The notes beneath the pieces were generated by a model. That model was given only the letters and a program-made list of their open reading frames with translations. It had not been told where the DNA came from and did not search any database. From Verrucomicrobiaceae bacterium (GTDB lineage Bacteria > Verrucomicrobiota > Verrucomicrobiia > Verrucomicrobiales > Verrucomicrobiaceae): a stretch of DNA of 64,000 nucleotides. Below are positions 45,889 to 54,880 of this stretch, piece after piece (the stretch's first letter is position 1; each line of letters starts with the position of its first letter). The DNA lies in assembly GCA_019694165.1 (NCBI GenBank), contig JAIBCL010000011.1, forward strand, positions 124,001 through 188,000, written 5' to 3'. Made by a program: the position numbers and the translations under genes.

Positions 45889-46089
45889 AACCAGCGGCCA
45901 TCATGAGGGATCCGGCACGGATCACGGACCGGCGCGCCCGGATTGCCTCAGTGGTCGAAAAGCGCCCCTTTCCGACGCTGCCGTCGGCAAGAAATGTCCA
46001 GTCATCGCCTTTGTCAGGCGCTGACCCCTGCGAGATTGGATACGTCGATTGCCGGCGCTGATCCCACGCGTATCCTCCACCACCACCCA

Positions 46090-46905
46090 ATGCCTGCCTT
46101 TGCTTCCATCCGGCTCGCCGCGCTGCTGATTGCTGCAGGTTGCATTTCCGCGCCCGCTCCCGCCATGGCGCAGGCCGCCGGCGCAGCGCCCTCCTCTGCA
46201 ACCGGCGCGGAAAAATCTCCCGCACCCGCCGCGGGGCGCCCGTCTGTGAAACAGACCGGCCCGGACCAATACGAAGTCGGCGGCATCAAGTTCAACGGCG
46301 CCACACGCGAGATCAGCGTGCCGGTCGTGATCAACTACAAGCAGCTCCCCATCGAATACATGCTCGTGCATGAGACGGGCAAGGTGCATGAAAGTGTGCT
46401 GAAGACCGCGATCAATCCCTCCGACCTCCAGGTCGCCCTGCTGCTCTGCCACTACGAGCCGGGCACCGAGGGCCTCGCCCATCCCGATGCGCCAAAGGAC
46501 CTCTCTCCCATCAAGCCGCTGCCGCTCAAGACCCCCGGCGCGAACCGCATGAAGATCGACGTGGAATGGCAGCAAGACGGCGGGACAAAACGCGCGCCGC
46601 TCTCCGAGTGGATGCTCGATGTCAACACGCGCAAACCGCCGCCCGATCTCGATGTGTGGATTTTCTCCGGCTCCTTCGTCGATCACGACGGCTTCGCCGC
46701 CCAGGCTCAGGGATCCTTCATTGCCGCCTATCTCGACCGCGCGGCGATGATCAACTCTCCGGCGAAGGGGAACTGGGATGACGACCTCTGGATATCGAAT
46801 CCCGCAAAGATTCCTGATGAAGGCACGCCGGTCACACTGATCATCTCCCCTGCCCCTCCCGCGAAGCAAGAGCCACCCAGCCCGAACACCAAATCCAAGC
46901 CATGA
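46090..46905 (+). CDS. YdjY-domain lipoprotein
   Basis: A 271-residue exported protein. It begins MPAFASIRLAALLIAAGCIS, with a lipobox (IAAGC, Cys18), then an Ala/Pro-rich linker and a folded domain. The domain (VGGIKFNGATREISVPVVIN, IEYMLVHETGKVHESVLKTA, LSEWMLDV) matches what I know as the YdjY domain, found in PVC lipoproteins. Its stop overlaps the next gene start as ATGA, so it is co-translated with the terpene-cyclase-like protein. Function unknown. Confidence 0.8.
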   Translation: MPAFASIRLAALLIAAGCISAPAPAMAQAAGAAPSSATGAEKSPAPAAGRPSVKQTGPDQYEVGGIKFNGATREISVPVVINYKQLPIEYMLVHETGKVHESVLKTAINPSDLQVALLLCHYEPGTEGLAHPDAPKDLSPIKPLPLKTPGANRMKIDVEWQQDGGTKRAPLSEWMLDVNTRKPPPDLDVWIFSGSFVDHDGFAAQAQGSFIAAYLDRAAMINSPAKGNWDDDLWISNPAKIPDEGTPVTLIISPAPPAKQEPPSPNTKSKP

Positions 46906-48077
46906 GACTGCCCGCCACCCTCGTCGTTCTCGCCATCTTCACAGGCGTACCGCTCCGCTCCCAAACCCTCACCGCTCCGGCGCGCAATGAATCCCTCAAA
47001 CAGGAGATTCAGCTCGCCTACGCCCGGGGCCTCGCCTTCCTGAAAGCGAAGCAAAATGCGCAGACCGGCCAGTGGGGCGAGGCGGAGCCCGTGGCCTTCA
47101 CCGGTCTGGCGCTCGCCGCAGCGATGATGGATCCCGCCCGCAAGCCCCCGGACGCCATTCCTGCCAATCTCGAAAAGGGCTACCAATTTCTATTGAAGAA
47201 CGTGAAGCCCGACGGCGGCATCTACGTGCAGGCGCGCGCGAACTACAATACATCGCTCGCGCTGGTCGCCCTGATGCTGAATCCAAAACTCGAGAACGAG
47301 CAGGTGGCCCTGGCCGCGCGCCGCTTCATCATCGGCCAGCAGAACGACTTCGATGAAAAGGGCAGGACGGACAATCCCTTCGACGGCGGCATCGGCTACG
47401 GCTCGCCAAAGCCGAACCAGCCCGCCCATGCCGACATGTCGAACACTCACTTTGCCCTCGAGGCGCTCCACTACGCCGACAGTCTGCTCGCCGACAAAGG
47501 CGACGCCGCGAAGAACGAACCGAAACTCAACTTTGCCGCGGCCATCGAGTTCATCCAGCGCTGCCAGAACCGGCCGGAGTCCAACGATGCCTCGTGGGTA
47601 AGCAGAGACCCGAAGGACTACGGCGGCTTTGTCTATGCCCCGGGCGAGACACGCGGCGGTGAAACGAAGACTGCGGACGGACGCATCGCCCTCCGGTCAT
47701 ATGGCAGCATCAGCTATGCCGGCCTCATGAGCTTCATTTACGCCGGACTCGACGCGAACGACCCGCGCGTCAAATCCGTCGTCCAGTGGCTGAGCGAGAA
47801 TTTCACGCTCGACGAAAATCCCGGCCTCGGCGGCGAGGGCCGTTATTACTACTACCACACGATGGCCAAGGCTCTCTCCGCCGCAAAGCTCGACGTGCTC
47901 AAGCTCAAAGACGGAAAGCTCATCGACTGGCGCGCTGAACTCGGCAGGAAACTCCTCAACATCCAGCAGGGCGACGGCTCATGGAAAAACGACGCCGGCC
48001 GCTGGATGGAAAGCGACGATGTGCTCGTCACCGCCTACACGCTCCTCGCCCTGGCCCGGGTGCACCAGGGCTTGTAA
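46902..48077 (+). CDS. Secreted prenyltransferase/squalene-oxidase-repeat (terpene-cyclase-like) protein
   Basis: A 391-residue protein with a signal peptide (MRLPATLVVLAIFTGVPLRS) followed by repeats typical of the alpha/alpha toroid of squalene-hopene cyclases and prenyltransferases: YARGLAFLKAKQNAQTGQWG, GYQFLLKNVKPDGGIYVQA, GLMSFIYAGLDANDP and LLNIQQGDGSWKND. No DxDD or other cyclase catalytic motif is visible, so catalysis is doubtful; it may be a periplasmic binding scaffold. It is translationally coupled to the YdjY lipoprotein upstream, and the pair looks like one functional unit. Confidence 0.85.
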   Translation: MRLPATLVVLAIFTGVPLRSQTLTAPARNESLKQEIQLAYARGLAFLKAKQNAQTGQWGEAEPVAFTGLALAAAMMDPARKPPDAIPANLEKGYQFLLKNVKPDGGIYVQARANYNTSLALVALMLNPKLENEQVALAARRFIIGQQNDFDEKGRTDNPFDGGIGYGSPKPNQPAHADMSNTHFALEALHYADSLLADKGDAAKNEPKLNFAAAIEFIQRCQNRPESNDASWVSRDPKDYGGFVYAPGETRGGETKTADGRIALRSYGSISYAGLMSFIYAGLDANDPRVKSVVQWLSENFTLDENPGLGGEGRYYYYHTMAKALSAAKLDVLKLKDGKLIDWRAELGRKLLNIQQGDGSWKNDAGRWMESDDVLVTAYTLLALARVHQGL

Positions 48078-48223
48078 AGTCCGGCTGGCAGCCGTGGTCA
48101 CGCTCATCCGCGCTGATAAACAGACCGCGGATTCTTCTGAAACGGCTTCGTGCTGGCTTCCGCAGGCATGGCAAACGGATGAACTGACCTCCAGCGAGTT
48201 CCGACGCAAGTTCACGCGCTTGC

Positions 48224-48244
48224 GATCCACCATCCACCATTGAC
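48224..48244. repeat. Short heptamer tract before glnS
   Basis: Three 7-bp units, GATCCAC, CATCCAC and CATTGAC, in the spacer before glnS. Weaker than the other tracts because only three units are seen. Confidence 0.4.
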
Positions 48245-48285
48245 TCGCCGGCCCGCACCGCGCACTAATGCGCCCGCCTTCACCC

Positions 48286-49992
<1,707 letters not shown>

Positions 49993-50000
49993 TCCCGCCA

Positions 50001-50105
50001 TGTTGGAGTCCCGGCTTTGGCCGGCTCACAGTCGCCCGATTCACAACGCGAGGATATCGACACGCCGAGAGCGTCCGAGCCGCCTGAAGGGGCGGGACTC
50101 CAACA
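50001..50105. repeat. 105-bp palindromic MITE/REP-like element after glnS
   Basis: A perfect 13-bp terminal inverted repeat, TGTTGGAGTCCCG at 50001-50013 and CGGGACTCCAACA at 50093-50105, extending imperfectly inward to about 30 bp. Inner small palindromes (CCGGCTTTGGCCGG; CCGCC with GGCGG) are also present. It starts 8 bp after the glnS stop. It carries no gene and looks like a non-autonomous repeat; family not identified. Confidence 0.65.
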
Positions 50106-50260
50106 AGAGTCGTGCTCCGCGCACTTCAGACGAGACAGCGCAGGGCGTTGCAGCCATGCCGATTCTCAAAAAGAATGTCATTTTGCCCACCCACCACCGG
50201 GAGATCTCGATTTGCGTTGGACAGCCTCTGACGCCCGCCTGCTCCCTCAGCCGATGTTCC

Positions 50261-50492
50261 GAAGGCCAACGGCCTTCTGTCTTCCAGCCCAGGGTTCGCG
50301 CAGCAGAACCCTTGTATGGATGGCAACTCCACCGATTCGATAAAGGGCGAACCGCATCGCGGTTCCGTCCGCAGGGTTCCGCGCGATGGACGGAACCACG
50401 TTGTGGTTCTCGCTCACGGAATGCAAGGCGACCCTCCAATTCCCAGGGTTCTCCGAACCCTTGGGCTGGGAGACACAAGCCCGTTGGGCTTG
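50261..50492. repeat. 232-bp multi-hairpin palindromic element
   Basis: The left end (50261-50297) and right end (50455-50492) are imperfect inverted repeats of 37-38 bp. Inside is a series of small hairpins with 7-bp stems and 3-base loops: GAAGGCC/GGCCTTC (50261-50277), GAACCGC/GCGGTTC (50349-50365), GAACCAC/GTGGTTC (50393-50409), AGGGTTC/GAACCCT (50445-50461) and CAAGCCC/GGGCTTG (50476-50492). A 10-bp pair GGTTCCGTCC/GGACGGAACC joins two of them. This resembles the degenerate palindromic repeats I recall from PVC genomes. No open frame of its own. Confidence 0.7.
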
Positions 50493-50590
50493 AAGAGGAA
50501 TGCCGGTTCTCAAGCCGCATCGTTGTGTCACGCCGGCCTGATCCTGGTCCTTTTCGCGAACCTCAATCAGACAAACACCCTCAACATGTC

Positions 50591-50803
50591 TATGCCCCAG
50601 GCCTGAAGACCGGCTACGGCGCGAAGACACTCCCGGGCATCCGCGAAGCCATCGAAGACCGCCGCTGGCAGGACGCGGAGAAGTTTTCCGCCATCGTGGC
50701 GAAGTCGCTCGATAGCTACGGCGATGCGCTGGAGAAAGTGGCGAAGTCGCTCGGTGCAGCGAGTCGTGCGCCAGCAAAGCAGCCATCTCGCTCCGCGAGA
50801 TGA
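50591..50803 (+). pseudogene. C-terminal remnant of an M28 (glutamate carboxypeptidase II-like) peptidase
   Basis: The frame from 50591 to the TGA at 50801-50803 reads YAPGLKTGYGAKTLPGIREA, then IEDRRWQDAEKFSAIVAKSL and DSYGDALEKVAKSL. PGLKTGYGxKTLPGxREAIE is the end of the transferrin-receptor-like dimerisation domain of M28 carboxypeptidases. The remaining 600-700 residues are absent: upstream lies the palindromic repeat and no peptidase-like sequence in any frame. It has no start codon of its own, so it is a dead stub, truncated at about 50590. Confidence 0.65.
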
Positions 50804-50924
50804 GCCGGAGGCCGTCGCCCGAGCCACACAACCTCAAAGCTCGAAGAACTTCCGTGTCCGCGGTGCCCGTCCCTCCCGGAAAAAGACTGGCGTGCGCCGC
50901 GCAGTGCGCGCTACTCTCCGCCGC

Positions 50925-51680
50925 ATGAGCCTGACGACTGATCTGCCGAAATTCCGTCCTGACCTCGTGGGCGAGGACCCGGGGGACGAGTGCTACATCG
51001 ACCTCACCCCGGATGATCCGCAGCCCCGCACGCGCATGATCTTCTGCTGGTGCCCGCCCGCGTCGGAGAAGAAGCTGCCCGGCTTCTGGCTGGGGAAGCA
51101 CCTCGTCACCCAGGCGCAGTGGCAGGCGCTGATGGGGGGGAATCCGAGCATATTCAAAGAGAGCGAGCAGCAGCCGGTGGATTCCGTGTCGTATGAAGAT
51201 GCCGAGGCATTCGCGAAGCGGTCACAGGGGAAGAAAGGGCTGCTGCCACCCGGCTTCGAGCTGTGGCTGCCCACCGAGGCGCAGTGGGAGCATGCCTGCC
51301 TGGCCGGGCGTAGCGGCGTGGACTTCGGCATCGGCTCAGGCCGTGCCTTGAACAGCCAGATGGCGAATTTCGATGGCCGTCATCCCGATGGCAAAGACAG
51401 CAACTCCTTCGAGTGGCTCTACCGCAAAGAGACGCTGCCCGTGGGCTGCTTCCCGCCGAATGCCTGGGGGCTGCATGACATGCACGGGCAGCTCTGGGAA
51501 TGGTGCGCCGACTGGTATGACAAAGATCGCGTCAGCCGGGTACTGCGCGGCGGCTCCTGGTTCCACGACGGCTTCGACTGCCGCGCGGGCTACCGCAGCA
51601 GGTTCGACCCGCGGTCCCGCGGCAGGAACATCGGCTTGCGTGTCTCCCCCAGTTCCATCCAGTCAAGAAACAAGAAGTGA
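50925..51680 (+). CDS. Formylglycine-generating-enzyme-fold (SUMF1-like) protein without the usual Cys pair
   Basis: A 251-residue protein of the FGE-sulfatase/C-type-lectin fold. Motifs: FWLGKHLVTQAQWQALMG, VDSVSYEDAEAFAKR, LWLPTEAQWEHACLAG, GLHDMHGQLWEWCADWY and RVLRGGSWFHDGFDCRAGYR, then GRNIGLRV. True aerobic FGEs have two catalytic Cys just after RGGSW; here only Cys219 remains, so sulfatase activation is unlikely. There is no signal peptide, so it is cytoplasmic. Start ATG 50925 was chosen because the upstream frame is antisense-like filler. The LRR-Roc-COR gene follows 77 bp later on the same strand. Such FGE-fold proteins serve as ligand-binding or effector modules in bacterial conflict systems and as targets of diversity-generating retroelements. 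Confidence 0.88.
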   Translation: MSLTTDLPKFRPDLVGEDPGDECYIDLTPDDPQPRTRMIFCWCPPASEKKLPGFWLGKHLVTQAQWQALMGGNPSIFKESEQQPVDSVSYEDAEAFAKRSQGKKGLLPPGFELWLPTEAQWEHACLAGRSGVDFGIGSGRALNSQMANFDGRHPDGKDSNSFEWLYRKETLPVGCFPPNAWGLHDMHGQLWEWCADWYDKDRVSRVLRGGSWFHDGFDCRAGYRSRFDPRSRGRNIGLRVSPSSIQSRNKK

Positions 51681-51704
51681 AGCGAGGGACGACGGGGGAA
51701 ACCT

Positions 51705-51732
51705 GAATGACGAAATCCGAATGACGAATGGT
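51705..51732. repeat. Heptamer tract between FGE-like and Roc-COR genes
   Basis: Four 7-bp units, GAATGAC, GAAATCC, GAATGAC and GAATGGT, in the 77-bp spacer between the two genes. Confidence 0.6.
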
Positions 51733-51757
51733 TGGAAGCCGAGCCACTGAGCAGCCC

Positions 51758-54700
51758 ATGAACCCGAACCTCGAAGAAGCCACGCATCGCATCCGCTTCT
51801 GCCACCGGAAGCGGCGGAACCACCTCAACCTCGCGGAGCTGGGCCTCACCACGGCGGAGCTGGACGCCATCCCGGAGTTTGCGAAGCTCACGCAGCTCGA
51901 GTTTCTCGATCTCACCGGCAATGAGCTGACGGAACTGCCACGTGGCCTTTCAGCCTTCACTCGGCTGCGCTGGCTGGGACTGAACTTTAACCGGGTCATC
52001 AGCATTGACGGTGTCGAACATCTCACGTTGTTGGAACGGTTGTATCTACGGGGAAATGCGCTGAGAACCCTGCCCGCAGGCATCGGTGCGCTGGCGAAAC
52101 TGGTGGAACTCGATCTGAATGCGAACCGGGTCGAGGAGCTGCCGGGCAGCTTTGCCAGGCTGTTTGAAGGTGAAGGCAGGAGTGCCAAAGTCTGGCCGCA
52201 TGTGGATTTCGGCGGGAATCCGGCGGAGTTTCTGCGGCTCTACAAAGCCAATGATCCGACGGCCTTTCTCGCGGAACTGGCCGCGCAGGCGAAGAAACGC
52301 GCGGTGGTGCGGGAGGGGAAGCTGCTGCTGGTGGGCGAGGGGGAGGTGGGCAAGTCCACGCTGCTGCGCGCGCTGCGCGGGGAGTCATTCCGGCGTGCAG
52401 AGGCGGAGAAGCTGAGGCAGACGCAGGGCGTGGAGCTGGCCCCGCTGCCGCTGCCTCTGGGCGCGGTGGAGCCGGAGGTGACGCTGAATGCCTGGGACTT
52501 CAGCGGGCAGGACCCGGTGCGGGACACGCACCAGATTTTCTTCACCCAGCCGGCGATCTACCTGCTGGTATTCAAAGCGCGCACGGGAACCGGCGTGCAG
52601 ACGCTCATCGACTGGCTGTGGCTCATCAAGCACCGCACGAAGTCGCACGCGAAGGTGCTCATCGTGGGCACGGAGGTGGGCGCGGGCCGGGCGCAGGTGG
52701 ATGACCTGGACCGTGTGTGGCGGCTCTTCGGCGGGCCGGACGGCATGCTGATCGAGGAGGGGATTCACTTTGTGGAGTGTGATGAAAAGCACCAGGGCGG
52801 CCAGACCGGCATCAATGAGCTGCGGAAGAAGCTGCTGCGGGTGGTGAACGACACGCCAGGCTTCTGCCAGATCGTCTCCCAGGCCATGCTGGAGGTGCGG
52901 CAGAGGGTGGACGAGGAGCGGAAGAAGCAGCACTTCATGGACTGGCAGGCATTTGAGGACGTCTGCCATCAGCAGGGCCGAGGCATCCAAAGGGAGCATG
53001 TGGCGGCCTTTGCACGGCAGCAGCATGAGATCGGCAGGCTGGTGTGGATCGAGCGCGGCATCCTGGCACAGAAGGTCATCCTGGCCCCGGACTGGTTGGG
53101 GAAGGCGCTGGCCTATCTTTTCCAGCCACGGCAGGACGGCACGGAGGCGGCGCTGGGCGGAATCGCCACGCAAGGGCAGATCGACGCGGAATGGCGGCTG
53201 CCGAGGCGCTTCGGCACGGAGGGCCAGATCGAGCCGCCGCTGGAGGAGCGGATGTTCCCCATCTTCCGCGCCTTCATGGCGGAGTATGACCTGTGGCATC
53301 CCGTGGACCCGGAGACGCGTGGAGACGCGCGGCGCTATCTGATCCCGAAGCTCTTCGCGCAGGAACGGCGGGCCTGGGACGCGGCCTGGGACGCGCTGGG
53401 ACCGCTGGGCGGCAGCCTGAAGCGCCAGGTGCAACTGAACGGCTGGGATGGCGAACCGCTGAACACCTGGCTGATGCGGGCCTTTTTCTCCCGGCTCATC
53501 GTGCGCCTCTATCCGCAACTGCTGGATACAGGGAATGCCGCGCCGGAGACGCACTGGCGGCATGGCTTCCGCCTGCACGAAGACCACCTCGGCCATGGGC
53601 GTGTGTGGTTCGACAAAGACCGCGGCCGTGTCTTCTTCGACGCGGTGGGAAACAAGCCCGACTGGCTCTGGTGCAGCCTGCGTGGGGCCATCGACGGCCT
53701 CCGCCACGAGATGGCCGCGCCGGGAACCGAAATGGAGATCGAGGTGGACAAGTATGTCCCCTGCACCGCCGCCGTGCCGGACTGCCAGCTCCAGCTCGCC
53801 GCCTTTGCCGAGGCGGATGTGCTGAGCTGGCAGAACGATGAGGAACTCGGCCCGAGGATCAAATGCGTGGAAAAGGGCTGCCCGCACAAGCTGAGCATCG
53901 CGCTGCTGGCGGAGGGCATCGACTCACCACGCGGCGGCGCGGTCTGCCAGCGGGATGAGGAATTGCATTCCAAGATGGACTCGCTACTGGAGTCAAGCCA
54001 TCGACTCGAAGCAGGCATGGACACCTTCTGGCAGCAGATGGAGACTGGTTTCGAGTCCTTCCGGAATACGCTGAAGGCGGTGGCGGCAGGCACGGAGGCC
54101 ACGGCAGACCAGCTCGCCCTCGTGTCCATGGTGGTGGCGGATGTGAAGGCAGAGCTGCTGCAACTGACCTGCCGCCTGGACGATCCGCACCGGCTGGGGC
54201 CGTGTTTGTTTTTCGTCGAACCCGTGGATCCCGATTTCTGGAAGGATCCCGGCAGGCTTTTCGGCAGCAAATTTTGCCTTCAGCTTTGCTGCGAGCGCAC
54301 GCTGCTGCCGGTGAGCTGGTTCCGCAGCACGCCGAATCTCGGCAGGTTCGACTTCACGATGGATGAGAAATGGTGGTCGCTCACGAAGCCATACTTGAAA
54401 GGGGTGACGCGCTTGCTTGCCGCCTTTGTGCCTGGCGCGGGCCTGCTCGGTCACAGCGCAGACATCAGCAGCCTCATCGACCTGAGCGAGTCGGACATCC
54501 TGAAGCAAGGCAAGGACCTCCTCGACAACACCGAGAAGCTGCTGGAGCTGCCGGATGCAACCGTCGATGCCAGCCCGGCGGCCCGGCAAACCAGAAAAGC
54601 TCCCTATGGCGTTCCCGACCTCACGGAAGCGAGAGGACTCGACCTCAAGAAGCTTCACAGCTTCCTGCTTGGCCAGACGAAACAGCCCAGCTTGGAAACC

Positions 54701-54802
54701 GCAAACCTCGGTCTGGTGCGCCGCTATGACAAAGGCCAGCGCAGACATCTCTGGGTTCACGAAAGCCAGCAGGGCTACTATGGGGACCCGCGTGACGAGT
54801 GA
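51758..54802 (+). CDS. LRR-Roc-COR (ROCO-family) GTPase-like protein
   Basis: A 1014-residue cytoplasmic protein. Leucine-rich repeats occupy about residues 22-135 (LEFLDLTGNELTELPRGL, LERLYLRGNALRTLP, LVELDLNANRVEELPG). The Roc GTPase domain has P-loop GEGEVGKST (193-201) and the G3-like WDFSGQDP (246-253), but no NKxD: the G4 position reads VLIVGTEVGAG. The COR-like region follows (APDWLGKALAYLF near 443-455, RRYLIPKLF near 525). At 703-730 there is a Cys/His set (CVEKGCPH ... C730) that could bind zinc. A helical, possibly coiled-coil stretch spans about 735-805. The last 200 residues (about 810-1014) match nothing I know. Start ATG 51758 (MNPNLEEAT). Probably an operon with the FGE-fold gene; no transmembrane segment. 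Confidence 0.85.
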   Translation: MNPNLEEATHRIRFCHRKRRNHLNLAELGLTTAELDAIPEFAKLTQLEFLDLTGNELTELPRGLSAFTRLRWLGLNFNRVISIDGVEHLTLLERLYLRGNALRTLPAGIGALAKLVELDLNANRVEELPGSFARLFEGEGRSAKVWPHVDFGGNPAEFLRLYKANDPTAFLAELAAQAKKRAVVREGKLLLVGEGEVGKSTLLRALRGESFRRAEAEKLRQTQGVELAPLPLPLGAVEPEVTLNAWDFSGQDPVRDTHQIFFTQPAIYLLVFKARTGTGVQTLIDWLWLIKHRTKSHAKVLIVGTEVGAGRAQVDDLDRVWRLFGGPDGMLIEEGIHFVECDEKHQGGQTGINELRKKLLRVVNDTPGFCQIVSQAMLEVRQRVDEERKKQHFMDWQAFEDVCHQQGRGIQREHVAAFARQQHEIGRLVWIERGILAQKVILAPDWLGKALAYLFQPRQDGTEAALGGIATQGQIDAEWRLPRRFGTEGQIEPPLEERMFPIFRAFMAEYDLWHPVDPETRGDARRYLIPKLFAQERRAWDAAWDALGPLGGSLKRQVQLNGWDGEPLNTWLMRAFFSRLIVRLYPQLLDTGNAAPETHWRHGFRLHEDHLGHGRVWFDKDRGRVFFDAVGNKPDWLWCSLRGAIDGLRHEMAAPGTEMEIEVDKYVPCTAAVPDCQLQLAAFAEADVLSWQNDEELGPRIKCVEKGCPHKLSIALLAEGIDSPRGGAVCQRDEELHSKMDSLLESSHRLEAGMDTFWQQMETGFESFRNTLKAVAAGTEATADQLALVSMVVADVKAELLQLTCRLDDPHRLGPCLFFVEPVDPDFWKDPGRLFGSKFCLQLCCERTLLPVSWFRSTPNLGRFDFTMDEKWWSLTKPYLKGVTRLLAAFVPGAGLLGHSADISSLIDLSESDILKQGKDLLDNTEKLLELPDATVDASPAARQTRKAPYGVPDLTEARGLDLKKLHSFLLGQTKQPSLETANLGLVRRYDKGQRRHLWVHESQQGYYGDPRDE

Positions 54803-54880
54803 TGAAGACACGGCGAGGGCCGGTCGGTCGTGACTTTGGCGCGGTGCTGCTGCGGGTGTAAGGCCGGGCGCGGATCACCT

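Noticed and set aside
51500-51660. C-terminal part of the FGE-fold gene as a variable region of a diversity-generating retroelement
   Set aside because: The RGGSW...GRNIGLRV ending fits such variable regions, but no reverse transcriptase, Avd gene or template repeat is visible in the window, and the same ending is common in ordinary FGE-fold proteins.
50925-51680. FGE-fold protein as the activating enzyme of the two sulfatases
   Set aside because: One of the two catalytic cysteines after RGGSW is missing (FHDGFDC has a single Cys), and the gene is 30 kb from the sulfatases next to an unrelated protein.
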